NCBI GenBank assembly: GCA_004525355.1 | Contig: SPCK01000105.1 | Location: 1 to 7,078 of the forward strand | Origin: Spirochaetales bacterium | Lineage (GTDB): Bacteria; Spirochaetota; Spirochaetia; Treponematales; UBA12059 | Length of the DNA: 7,078 bases | Direction: 5' to 3' | Shown here: one piece after another, positions 1 to 5,531 of the stretch | How positions within the stretch are numbered: the stretch's first letter is position 1 | Layout: the number at the start of each line of letters is the position of its first letter | Notes under the pieces: model-generated | What the model was told of the DNA's origin: nothing | The model's input: the letters and a program-made list of their open reading frames with translations, nothing else | The model's database searches: none | Made by a program: the position numbers and the translations under genes

Positions 1-341
1 ACGCGCGCGTCAATGGCGAACTGACCCAATGAGGCCAGTTCGCTTCCGGGGAGGATCCGGGTCGCGTCGAGGGGCATACTGATTGTCTGCATGGATTGGC
101 CGTCGACCGTAAGTATCGCGGATACGGATGTCGCGTCCGCGGGGCGCGTTCCTGAATTCAGAAGCGTCACCCGGAAATCCAGGTGCGAAGCGTGCTGGTC
201 GAGGATCTGGATGGAGACAGCGTCAATTTTCAGCGTCGGCATGCTGTGCGTTTCACTTGGCGGGATTCCTGCGCAGGAAACAGCGAGTATGGCGATGGCT
301 ATAATCGCGACGGCGATTCTGTCTGGTGTACGGATCGGCAT
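1..341 (-). CDS. LEA type 2 family lipoprotein, C-terminus cut by window edge
   Basis: The frame opens with ATG at 341-339 and stays open to base 1, giving 113 residues with the C-terminus missing. Residues 1-22 form a lipoprotein signal: Arg4 and Arg8, a hydrophobic stretch I9-V21, then the lipobox-like A-V-S-C with lipidated Cys23. The -3 Ala and -1 Ser are looser than the enterobacterial lipobox but fit spirochaete practice. From about residue 37 the protein alternates beta-strand-like segments (LKIDAVSIQIL, LDFRVTLLNSG, AILTVDGQSM, then a RILPGSELA turn). This matches the LEA type 2/WHy fold, an Ig-like beta sandwich found in bacterial lipoproteins of mostly unknown function. It lies 47 nt downstream of acyP on the same strand and is probably the last visible gene of that operon. 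No clear ribosome-binding site precedes the ATG; an in-frame TTG two codons upstream is an alternative. The lipoprotein call is fairly sure, the LEA2 call moderate. Confidence 0.62.
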   Translation of the reverse strand, partial: MPIRTPDRIAVAIIAIAILAVSCAGIPPSETHSMPTLKIDAVSIQILDQHASHLDFRVTLLNSGTRPADATSVSAILTVDGQSMQTISMPLDATRILPGSELASLGQFAIDAR

Positions 342-388
342 GGCCAAAAGTGTAGCGGTTTGCGGCCTTACGGTAAATGGCGGGCCAA

Positions 389-688
389 TCAGTATTCGAC
401 GGTAAAGGCGGCGTATGCGTTCTTGGGTGGGCGATCCGAGAATTCGATGGTTTCGACGCGGGCGCCCGGAGGTCCGACACGTAGCCATGCCTTGTAGCGC
501 TCCACCGCCGCGCTCGGGCCTTCGGCCCAAGTTTCAACGCCGCCGTCGTCCAGGTTCATGATCCAGCCGGTCAATCCGAGCGACTTGGCGAAAGAGCGGG
601 CCTCGTAACGGAAGCCTATGCCCTGAACGCGGCCGCGGATAAGGGCAAGGAAAGCGCTTCTACCCAAAGGCTCAGGTTTTCTGGTCAT
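389..688 (-). CDS. acyP: Acylphosphatase
   Basis: A 99-residue protein, the usual size for this small ferredoxin-like alpha/beta enzyme, which hydrolyses carboxyl-phosphate bonds of acylphosphates such as acetyl phosphate and 1,3-bisphosphoglycerate (EC 3.6.1.7) in the cytoplasm. The phosphate-binding loop GRVQGIGFR is at residues 19-27, with catalytic Arg27. The catalytic Asn is Asn45 in WIMNLDDGGVE, and a C-terminal AAFTVEY strand closes the fold. The ATG at 688 is preceded by GGGAGA two bases upstream. The start lies inside the 3' end of the upstream receiver gene (17-nt overlap), which points to translational coupling. Sitting behind two receiver-domain genes, the enzyme could influence acetyl phosphate, a low-molecular-weight phosphodonor for response regulators; that link is inference only. 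Identification is secure. Confidence 0.96.
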   Translation of the reverse strand: MTRKPEPLGRSAFLALIRGRVQGIGFRYEARSFAKSLGLTGWIMNLDDGGVETWAEGPSAAVERYKAWLRVGPPGARVETIEFSDRPPKNAYAAFTVEY

Positions 689-1049
689 CGTCTCCCGTAC
701 CGGCGACGAAAAGTTCCTGGATACGGGTCTCCAGGTCGGAATAATCGAACGGTTTGTACACGACCTCGAAGGGAATGTAAAAGTCCGGACGCAGGAAACC
801 GCTGGTGATGAGCACTTTCTTGTCGGAGCAGTACTTTTTGAGGAATTTGATCCAATAATCCCCGCCCAGCACGTCCATGCGGTAGTCCGTGATTATGATG
901 TCGATTTCGGCGTCAAGGAGTTGTTTGATGGCGCCGACACCGTCGGACGCGACCAGCACTTCGTGCCCGCGCTTGCGCAGGTAATCCCTGAGGGTCAACC
1001 GAATGGCGTCCTCGTCCTCGACGATTAGGATGAGCTTTTTATTTTCCAT
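672..1049 (-). CDS. Stand-alone receiver-domain (CheY-like) response regulator
   Basis: A 125-residue protein that is a single receiver domain with a short acidic tail (GTGDDDQKT). Visible marks are the acidic pocket E11-D12 in LIVEDED, phospho-acceptor Asp55 in IIITDYRM, Thr82 in VLITSG, and Lys99-Pro100 in VYKPFD. The usual Pro after DxxM is replaced by Asp59, and the beta3-alpha3 loop reads DYRMDVLGGD. There is no output domain, so it probably acts by protein contact or as a phosphorelay intermediate. I chose ATG at 1049; a TTG one codon upstream (1052) is possible. A GGAA lies about 6 nt before this start. It overlaps the upstream HTH-receiver gene by 11 nt and acyP downstream by 17 nt, so all three are probably co-translated. 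No cognate kinase is visible. The family is certain, the partner unknown. Confidence 0.9.
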   Translation of the reverse strand: MENKKLILIVEDEDAIRLTLRDYLRKRGHEVLVASDGVGAIKQLLDAEIDIIITDYRMDVLGGDYWIKFLKKYCSDKKVLITSGFLRPDFYIPFEVVYKPFDYSDLETRIQELFVAGTGDDDQKT

Positions 1050-1662
1050 CAACGTTCCGTACCTTCCCGGCGAAATCTGCGACCTGGGCGACGAGCGCCT
1101 GGAAATCCAGCGGCTTGGGCATGAACGCGTCGGCTCCCGATGCCAGAATCCGCTCCTTGGCAGAGACCTCTTCCAGGCCGGTGATGGCCACGATGAACGG
1201 CTTGCCGAAGTGTGGATCGGTCTTGATCTTGCGGCAGATCTTGTTGCCGTCTATTCCCGGGAGATCGATGTCCAAGACGATGAACCCCGGCCGCTTTTCC
1301 GCGACCACGGCTCCCGCCTCAAATCCGTCGTACGCCTGATAGATTGTAAACGATAAATCGCTTTTCTCAAAGTAACGTTTCGCTAGATCGTTCAACGCGC
1401 GATCGTCATCGACGATCAGAAGACACGCCCAGTCGACGTCCGGATTCTCAGTGTCCGCGAGCTCAGCCGGTACCCGCATGCCACGGTTCTCCAGGAAGGC
1501 GAACAGGTCTTCTGCATAGACCCTGTATTGGCCGCCTGGCGTCGTGAAAGCCTTGAGATAGCCGTTTCTGATCCAGTTGATGGCGGTCTGGTTTACCACG
1601 CCGCACAGATTAGCTACTTCAAGAGCCGAGAAAATCCGTACGCGCTTGCTGCTTTTTGCCAT
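1039..1662 (-). CDS. Excisionase-type HTH protein fused to a receiver domain
   Basis: A 207-residue two-domain regulator with the order reversed from most response regulators. Residues about 10-60 are a MerR/excisionase-type winged helix: FSALEVANLCGV, then NQTAINWIRNGYLKAF as turn and recognition helix, then the wing TPGGQYRVYAEDL. Residues about 66-76 form a linker. Residues about 78-200 are a receiver domain with acidic residues D85-D87, phospho-acceptor Asp131 in FIVLDIDLPGIDG, Thr161 in VAITG, and Lys183-Pro184 in AFMPKPLD. It should bind DNA and be controlled by phosphorylation. The ATG at 1662 has AAGGCGG five bases upstream and a good promoter 34-61 nt upstream. It heads the operon with the single receiver protein and acyP. 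The excisionase-like domain is the form found in many bacterial regulators and does not imply a phage. The target is unknown; autoregulation at the adjacent promoter is plausible inference. Confidence 0.9.
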   Translation of the reverse strand: MAKSSKRVRIFSALEVANLCGVVNQTAINWIRNGYLKAFTTPGGQYRVYAEDLFAFLENRGMRVPAELADTENPDVDWACLLIVDDDRALNDLAKRYFEKSDLSFTIYQAYDGFEAGAVVAEKRPGFIVLDIDLPGIDGNKICRKIKTDPHFGKPFIVAITGLEEVSAKERILASGADAFMPKPLDFQALVAQVADFAGKVRNVDGK

Positions 1663-1695
1663 GCATTCCGCCTTGAATTGGACTAGGTCATTAAT

Positions 1696-1723
1696 ATAAT
1701 AGTAAGAATATCCACAATGTCAA
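1696..1723 (-). promoter_or_regulatory. Sigma-70-type promoter of the HTH-receiver/acyP operon
   Basis: On the minus strand a perfect TTGACA (1723-1718) is followed by a 16-nt spacer and TATTAT (1701-1696, 5 of 6). Transcription would start near 1689 and give a leader of about 27 nt ending in the AAGGCGG ribosome-binding site at 1674-1668. A TATATT at 19-nt spacing is an alternative -10. The spacer contains the DnaA-box-like 9-mer described separately. Predicted by consensus only. Confidence 0.6.
1708..1716 (+). promoter_or_regulatory. DnaA-box-like 9-mer
   Basis: ATATCCACA differs only at the first base from the DnaA consensus TTATCCACA. It lies inside the spacer of the minus-strand promoter, so a protein bound here could block that promoter. 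No second close match was found in the 234-nt gap, which argues against a full replication origin. It may be a regulatory DnaA site or chance. Confidence 0.25.
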
Positions 1724-1729
1724 TGATTG

Positions 1730-1758
1730 TTGAAAACCTTGAGTGAATATAATATAAA
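1730..1758 (+). promoter_or_regulatory. Distal promoter of the rpmH operon
   Basis: TTGAAA (1730-1735), a 17-nt spacer and TATAAA (1753-1758) each match 5 of 6 consensus bases at ideal spacing. An exact TATAAT at 1748-1753 overlaps it but has only a weak TTGTTG 15 nt upstream. Transcription from here would start near 1765, inside the AT palindrome at 1757-1772, and leave a leader of about 130 nt before rpmH. Confidence 0.5.
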
Positions 1759-1772
1759 TATATAGATATATT
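1757..1772. repeat. Perfect AT-rich palindrome over the predicted transcription start
   Basis: AATATAT-AG-ATATATT is a perfect dyad with 7-bp arms and a 2-nt centre. It overlaps the expected start point of the distal rpmH promoter, a place where a bound regulator could repress. It also sits in the most AT-rich stretch of a GC-rich window, so chance symmetry in AT sequence is a real alternative. Confidence 0.4.
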
Positions 1773-1799
1773 ATAGGTGAAAGACTGTCTGTATGGTCG

Positions 1800-1828
1800 T
1801 TGACGAAAACCGCCAGAAATTCTATACT
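1800..1828 (+). promoter_or_regulatory. Proximal promoter of the rpmH operon
   Basis: TTGACG (1800-1805), a 17-nt spacer and TATACT (1823-1828) each match 5 of 6 consensus bases. A start near 1835 gives a leader of about 60 nt. Short CCGCC (1810-1814) and GGCGG (1831-1835) arms flank the -10. With the distal promoter this makes a tandem pair, in keeping with the high demand for bL34 and RNase P protein. Confidence 0.55.
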
Positions 1829-1896
1829 CCGGCGGCTATTGTCTATGAAACGCTATCGGGCCAGTCCCGTAGCCATACGCCGAGGAGAACGCTACC

Positions 1897-2052
1897 ATGA
1901 AACGCACGTATCAGCCCAGCAGGACCCGTCGCGTCCGCAAGTTCGGATTTCGCGCCCGCATGAAGACCAGGAGCGGCAGGGCCATCCTGAAGAGACGCCG
2001 CGCCAAGGGGCGCACCAAGCTGTCCATTTCCGACGAGAAAAAGAAGTACTGA
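1897..2052 (+). CDS. rpmH: Large ribosomal subunit protein bL34
   Basis: A 51-residue, strongly basic protein beginning [20 protein letters not shown] and continuing with the family's [16 protein letters not shown] core, ending ISDEKKKY. bL34 is a late-assembling component of the 50S subunit that binds 23S rRNA. A good GAGGAG site (1882-1887) lies 9 nt before the ATG. The gene is first in the rpmH-rnpA-yidD-yidC-jag operon, five bases ahead of rnpA, the classic bacterial pairing. The C-terminal SDEKKKY extension is slightly longer than the 44-46-residue norm, in line with spirochaete forms as I recall them. Confidence 0.98.
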   Translation: MKRTYQPSRTRRVRKFGFRARMKTRSGRAILKRRRAKGRTKLSISDEKKKY

Positions 2053-2057
2053 GCCTC

Positions 2058-2426
2058 GTGAAGGACGACGAACGAGGCGCTCCGCAGTTCCGGTTCAGGA
2101 AACGCGAGCGCATTCGAACCCGCCGGGAGATCGGTGCGGTATTTGACAAAGGCGTCCGCTGGTCTGTCAAGGGTATGCGGATACATGTACTGCCCAACAA
2201 CGGTCCTGTTTCCCGCGCCGTTTTCGTTACCGTGCGCAAGTATGGCAACGCCGTCGCCCGTAATAGGGCTCGACGCGTCGTTTCCGAGTGCTGGCGTCTG
2301 GCCAAAGGCTCGCTCAAGGCGGGCTATGATGCCGTATTCGTCATCTATCCAGGCCCGGACGAGGCGTCGGTTCGTTCTCCCCAGATGAATGAACTTGTCC
2401 GCCGCGCCGGCCTCGGAGCCAGTTAG
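2058..2426 (+). CDS. rnpA: Ribonuclease P protein component
   Basis: A 122-residue basic protein that binds RNase P RNA and helps it remove 5' leaders from precursor tRNAs. The conserved start [22 protein letters not shown] is at about residues 11-32. The RNR signature [14 protein letters not shown] occupies residues 60-73, followed by the helix [10 protein letters not shown] and the strand [10 protein letters not shown]. The Tyr in RKYGNAV, where most phyla have a residue such as Val or Leu, is a spirochaete-like feature. I chose GTG at 2058, five bases after the rpmH stop, because it leaves a normal-length N-terminus. It has no strong ribosome-binding site of its own and probably relies on coupling with rpmH. 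The frame is also open upstream across all of rpmH to about 1800, so a longer product cannot be strictly excluded. yidD starts one base after its stop. Confidence 0.95.
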   Translation: MKDDERGAPQFRFRKRERIRTRREIGAVFDKGVRWSVKGMRIHVLPNNGPVSRAVFVTVRKYGNAVARNRARRVVSECWRLAKGSLKAGYDAVFVIYPGPDEASVRSPQMNELVRRAGLGAS

Positions 2427-2427
2427 A

Positions 2428-2649
2428 ATGGCGCGCATTCCGGTCGTCATTCTTGAGGCACTGATCAGGTTCTACCGGGTGGTCATCTCGCCCCTAAAGC
2501 CGCCGTCCTGCAGATTTTATCCTACATGCTCGGCGTACGCTCTGGAAGCTATCCAGAAACACGGCGCCGCGCGCGGCTCCCTCCTCGCCGTCAAGAGGAT
2601 CTTGCGTTGTCATCCTTATAACCCGGGAGGCTTTGATCCGGTACCATGA
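2428..2649 (+). CDS. yidD: Membrane protein insertion efficiency factor YidD
   Basis: A 73-residue protein of normal length, matching the family almost end to end: [26 protein letters not shown] at residues 15-42, HG..RG..LA at 45-54, then RILRCHP at 57-63 and the terminal GGFDPVP. The conserved Cys28, Cys34 and Cys61 are present. The short hydrophobic, amphipathic N-terminus (residues 3-20) associates with the inner face of the cytoplasmic membrane. There the protein is thought to help hand membrane proteins to the YidC/Sec insertion site. I chose the ATG at 2428, one base after the rnpA stop, with GGAG nine bases upstream. A start at 2389 would overlap rnpA and add residues outside the family. 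Its TGA overlaps the yidC ATG in an ATGA junction, a sign of translational coupling. Confidence 0.96.
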   Translation: MARIPVVILEALIRFYRVVISPLKPPSCRFYPTCSAYALEAIQKHGAARGSLLAVKRILRCHPYNPGGFDPVP

Positions 2650-4511
2650 GTAACTTTAACGATCAAAACGATAAGAGCTTCGACAAGAAGACGATGCTGG
2701 CCATCGTCCTTATGGTCGTCGTCGTCACGGTTGGCGTGTCTATCCAGAACATTCTGTTCCCCCAGCAGCCGCTTCCTGTGGAACCGACAACCGCGGTAGC
2801 CCCGACGCAGTCTACCCCGACGCAGTCTGCCCAAACGCTGACCAGCGCGCCCGCGGCAGACACAGCCGAAATGCCGTCGGTCATCACCGAAGCCGGCTTG
2901 CCCGCCGTGGATGCGCCAGATCGGGAGGAAATTTTCCTTCTGTCCACGAACCTCTTCGAGGCCGTGTTCACCAACAAGGGCGGCGAGCTTGTCTCGCTCA
3001 AGCTCAGGAAGCACAAGGACGAACAAGGGCCGGTCGACATGTTCCTGTCGGGAGCCGATGGCTTGGACGGACTATCCTTGGCCATTGGCGGACCGGGTTC
3101 CGCTCCCTTGACCGATTTCATGAACGCCAGCCGGCCCGCGCCCGGCGTTATCGAATTCAACCGCACGTACTTCTACCGCGATTCCGCGGGCGAGATCGTC
3201 TCGTACGTCTTGCGCAAGCGTTTCGAGTTCAAGGACGGGGACTATATGTTCCGCGTGGCCATCGGGTTCGAGAACTCCAAGCCGGAAGCCCTCCCCATCG
3301 GGGATGGCGAATACGCGTATACCCTGTTGCTGGGGCCGCAAATCGGGCCGCGCTACGACCATCTGCCCAAGAACGCCGATTTCCGCAGATTTGTCACCAT
3401 GGAAAACGGCAAGCGCAAGGTGGTCAATCCCAAGAACGGTCGCCAGACCCTGGCCAATCCCTTGAGCTGGGCCGCCATCGCGGGCAAGTACTTTGCCTTC
3501 ATCGCCATTCCGGACCAGGCCCAGTACGCGTATACCTATACGAGTACTGTGTTGGACGGCTATCCGGTTACCACCTCCCTGGCTCTCAGCAGGCCGGCCA
3601 TCAATGCGAGCGCCCAGGCCGACACCTTCTATTTCTACGCCGGTCCCAAGAGTTCGCGTGACCTGGCCAAGTATGATGACCCCACCGCCAACGGGTTCAA
3701 GCGCACCAGCGACAACCTCGAAGGCGTGATGGAGGGCGGCAACATGCTCGGTTGGCTGGAAGCCCTACTCAAGTGGTCCATGAACCTGTTCTATTCCATC
3801 GTGGGCAACTACGGCATCGCCATCATCATGGTGACGTTGCTGGTGCGCCTGATTATGTTCCCGTTGACTTACAAGGGGAGCATGTCGACCGTTCGTATGC
3901 AGGAACTGCAGCCCAAGATCCGTGAACTCCAGGCCAAGTACAAGGGCAATCCGCAGAAGCTCAATGCAGAGATGGCGGAATTCTACAAGCGGGAAGGCTA
4001 CAATCCGTTGTCGGGCTGTTTACCCCTGCTTATCCAGTTCCCGATCTTCATCGCGATGTACGCGCTGTTCAACAACCATTTCGACCTGCGCGGCGCATCG
4101 TTTATCCCGGGCTGGATATTCGACCTGTCCCTACCCGAGGCGGTGGCCACTTTCCCGACCATCAACCTGATTGTCTGGCGCGTTTCCGCCATCCGCATCC
4201 TGCCCATACTCTACGTCGGCAGCCAGATGCTGTACGGCGTGTTCATGCAGTCCCCGTCCTCTGGCGGGCAGAACCAGGGCCAGATGAAGATGATGATGTA
4301 TGGCATGCCTATTATTTTCTTCTTCGTGCTGTACGACATGCCATCCGGGCTCCTTGTGTACTGGATTTCATCCAACCTCCTGACGATTGTGCAGCAGATC
4401 TTTATCAAGCGGATCACCCACAAGAAGACACTGGCTGCCCCGACGGCCACGCCGCAGGCGAAGATCATCGCCGGCAAGGGCGGGAAGGGCATCAAGAAGG
4501 GCCGCAAATAA
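2646..4511 (+). CDS. yidC: Membrane protein insertase YidC/Oxa1
   Basis: A 621-residue insertase of the diderm type that inserts and folds inner-membrane proteins alone or with SecYEG. Residues about 16-38 form the first membrane segment. A low-complexity Pro/Thr/Gln/Ser linker (about 39-80) follows, in which PTQST and PTQSA are encoded by a 15-bp tandem duplication near 2804-2833. The periplasmic beta domain spans about 90-350. The conserved Oxa1 core runs from about 370 to 595: a membrane segment with the hydrophilic-groove arginine Arg401 in [11 protein letters not shown], a cytoplasmic coiled hairpin ([14 protein letters not shown]), [19 protein letters not shown] at 457-475, and closing segments around 515-530 and 554-590 ([21 protein letters not shown]). 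The basic tail (residues about 590-621, rich in Lys and Gly) probably touches the ribosome. GGGAGG lies 15 nt upstream and the start overlaps the yidD stop by 4 nt. Its length and periplasmic domain indicate an outer-membrane-bearing organism. Confidence 0.97.
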   Translation: MSNFNDQNDKSFDKKTMLAIVLMVVVVTVGVSIQNILFPQQPLPVEPTTAVAPTQSTPTQSAQTLTSAPAADTAEMPSVITEAGLPAVDAPDREEIFLLSTNLFEAVFTNKGGELVSLKLRKHKDEQGPVDMFLSGADGLDGLSLAIGGPGSAPLTDFMNASRPAPGVIEFNRTYFYRDSAGEIVSYVLRKRFEFKDGDYMFRVAIGFENSKPEALPIGDGEYAYTLLLGPQIGPRYDHLPKNADFRRFVTMENGKRKVVNPKNGRQTLANPLSWAAIAGKYFAFIAIPDQAQYAYTYTSTVLDGYPVTTSLALSRPAINASAQADTFYFYAGPKSSRDLAKYDDPTANGFKRTSDNLEGVMEGGNMLGWLEALLKWSMNLFYSIVGNYGIAIIMVTLLVRLIMFPLTYKGSMSTVRMQELQPKIRELQAKYKGNPQKLNAEMAEFYKREGYNPLSGCLPLLIQFPIFIAMYALFNNHFDLRGASFIPGWIFDLSLPEAVATFPTINLIVWRVSAIRILPILYVGSQMLYGVFMQSPSSGGQNQGQMKMMMYGMPIIFFFVLYDMPSGLLVYWISSNLLTIVQQIFIKRITHKKTLAAPTATPQAKIIAGKGGKGIKKGRK

Positions 4512-4530
4512 GCGCAAGACCGAGGCGCGC

Positions 4531-4578
4531 CTTCGCCTCCCGCCTCGTCGGGGCCCCCGCCTCATCGGGGAGGCGAAG
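4531..4578 (+). repeat. Intercistronic hairpin with nested tandem repeats, yidC-jag
   Basis: Arms CTTCGCCTCCC (4531-4541) and GGGAGGCGAAG (4568-4578) are perfectly complementary over 11 bp with a 26-nt loop. Overlapping them are two 15-nt copies, CCCGCCTCGTCGGGG (4539-4553) and CCCGCCTCATCGGGG (4556-4570). They are 17 nt apart, differ at one base, and each can form its own CCCG/CGGG mini-hairpin. The mRNA therefore has mutually exclusive folds, one long stem or two small ones. No T-tract follows, so this is not an ordinary terminator. It may stabilise the yidC message end, tune jag expression, or be a dispersed repeat copy. Confidence 0.6.
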
Positions 4579-4601
4579 GATCGCTCAACAGGAGTATCCA
4601 T

Positions 4602-5330
4602 ATGATATATGAATTCGAAGGCCGAACAGAAGAAGAGGCCATCGAAACCGCCGCGGGCGAGCTTGGGCTGGCCAGGGACGAATTCGACGTGGAGATTGTC
4701 GAATCCCAGCGCGGCGGCTTCCTCAAGAAGGGCAAGACCGTCGTCAAGGTGCATACGCGCGACCTGCCGGGCCGCAACCGGGTGCCCGATGCCGCGTATG
4801 CCGCCCGTAACGCTCCCGCAGGAGGTGCTATCACCAAAGGGGAGCGCCAGTCGACGTCGCAGGTCCCCGAAGGAGATTTCGAGGAGCGGCTCCTCGGTTT
4901 CGTACGTGCGGTCGTCGAGAAGATGGGCTATTCGTGCAAGACGAGCGTGCTGTTCCGCGAGGAGCAGAAGCTCGGCATCAAGATCGAGAGCGACAGCGCC
5001 GCCATCCTGATCGGAAAGAAGGGCAAGAACCTGGACGCGCTCCAGCTCCTTGCCAACGTGTACGCGGGGAGACTGGGCCGCGAGGATCTGCGGGTGATCA
5101 TCGACTCGGAGAACTACCGCATACGCCGCGAGGAATCCATCGTCAAGATGGCGTACGAGATCGCCGAGAAGGTGCGCCGAACACGGGCCTCGGTGCTCCT
5201 GGAGCCGATGAACCCCTTCGAGCGCCGTATCGTCCATACAACGCTCAACGATATCGTCGATATCGAGACCAAGAGCGAGGGCGACGGCCTGTACAAACAG
5301 GTCCGCGTCATGTTCCGGGGCAGGAAGTAA
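4602..5330 (+). CDS. jag: RNA-binding protein Jag/KhpB (Jag_N, KH, R3H)
   Basis: A 242-residue cytoplasmic RNA-binding protein. Residues 1-52 are the Jag_N domain (YEFEGRTEEEAIETAAGELG, then the Gly-Lys loop RGGFLKKGK at 37-45). Residues about 53-92 form a variable linker. The KH domain spans about 95-170, with GxxG loop G138-K-K-G141 followed by NLDALQLLANVYA. The R3H domain is about 172-240, with the hallmark EPMNPFERRIVH at 201-212, in which Arg208 and His212 give the R-x3-H motif. In Firmicutes the homologue acts with KhpA on RNAs tied to cell elongation and division; its role in spirochaetes is less defined. AGGAG (4590-4594) lies 7 nt before the ATG. It is last in the operon, 90 nt after yidC, and is followed by a terminator. 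The gene order is the standard conserved one. Confidence 0.95.
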   Translation: MIYEFEGRTEEEAIETAAGELGLARDEFDVEIVESQRGGFLKKGKTVVKVHTRDLPGRNRVPDAAYAARNAPAGGAITKGERQSTSQVPEGDFEERLLGFVRAVVEKMGYSCKTSVLFREEQKLGIKIESDSAAILIGKKGKNLDALQLLANVYAGRLGREDLRVIIDSENYRIRREESIVKMAYEIAEKVRRTRASVLLEPMNPFERRIVHTTLNDIVDIETKSEGDGLYKQVRVMFRGRK

Positions 5331-5376
5331 GCCGCTAACCGAGAACCTGGCGAACAAGCAGAGAAACCCGTATGAC

Positions 5377-5409
5377 AGGCCGCTTCCTTGTGGGAGCGGC
5401 TTTGTCGTA
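5377..5409 (+). terminator. Rho-independent terminator after jag
   Basis: GCCGCTTCC (5379-5387), loop TTGT, and GGGAGCGGC (5392-5400) pair over 9 bp with one G-U. The stem extends by A-U and G-U to 5377/5402. The following TTTGTCGTATTT is an imperfect U-tract. It starts about 46 nt after the jag stop, as expected for the end of the rpmH-jag operon. Confidence 0.75.
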
Positions 5410-5448
5410 TTTCGCGCATGATGGCGGGTGGAACACGGCCGTACCTTC

Positions 5449-5477
5449 TTGAATTCCCGTAGCTACCGTGATAGAGT
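5449..5477 (+). promoter_or_regulatory. Possible promoter of the winged-helix/phosphoesterase pair
   Basis: TTGAAT (5449-5454) and TAGAGT (5472-5477) each match 4 of 6 consensus bases at 17-nt spacing, and the -10 is preceded by an extended TGA (TG at 5469-5470). A start near 5484 would give a leader of about 240 nt before the ATG at 5727. This is the best candidate seen, but it is only moderate, and a closer promoter could exist. Confidence 0.3.
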
Positions 5478-5495
5478 TGTTCGAAGATTGAACAA
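5477..5495. promoter_or_regulatory. Dyad operator candidate TTGTTC-N7-GAACAA
   Basis: The arms TTGTTC (5477-5482) and GAACAA (5490-5495) are perfectly inverted around GAAGATT. The dyad begins at the last base of the candidate -10 and covers the expected transcription start, a classic repressor position. It is not followed by a T-tract, so an operator fits better than a terminator. The winged-helix protein encoded downstream is a possible ligand (inference). Confidence 0.4.
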
Positions 5496-5531
5496 AGCGT
5501 CGGGTTGTCGGTAACTTCAGAGTACCGGAAC

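Noticed and set aside
1039..1662. Reading the excisionase-like domain as evidence of a prophage or integrative element
   Set aside because: No integrase, attachment site, phage gene or repeat pair is present, and this HTH type is widespread in ordinary regulators.
1681..1896. Calling the AT-rich rpmH upstream gap the chromosomal origin oriC
   Set aside because: Only one near-match to a DnaA box was found, there is no dnaA, dnaN or gidA gene beside it, and the AT-rich stretch is explained by back-to-back promoters.
1800..2057. A 208-residue protein starting at 1800 as the real rnpA product
   Set aside because: The extra N-terminus is the out-of-frame reading of rpmH, has no family similarity and no ribosome-binding site; GTG 2058 gives a normal-length RnpA.
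2389..2427. Upstream ATG 2389 as the yidD start
   Set aside because: It lies inside rnpA, adds 13 residues outside the family, and has no ribosome-binding site; ATG 2428 gives the standard YidD start.
2804..2833. The 15-bp tandem duplication in yidC as a functional repeat
   Set aside because: Only two copies, in a low-complexity Pro/Thr/Gln/Ser linker where length variation is commonplace; noted only in the yidC entry.
4368..5357. A long 329-residue reading frame on the minus strand
   Set aside because: It is antisense to the yidC end and to the whole of jag, both of which have clear family motifs; the minus-strand translation is low in recognisable features and arises from GC-rich codon use.
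5477..5495. The TTGTTC-N7-GAACAA dyad as a LexA box
   Set aside because: The arms are inverted relative to the GAAC-N4-GTTC form and do not match the GTTC-N7-GTTC direct repeat, and no SOS gene is adjacent.
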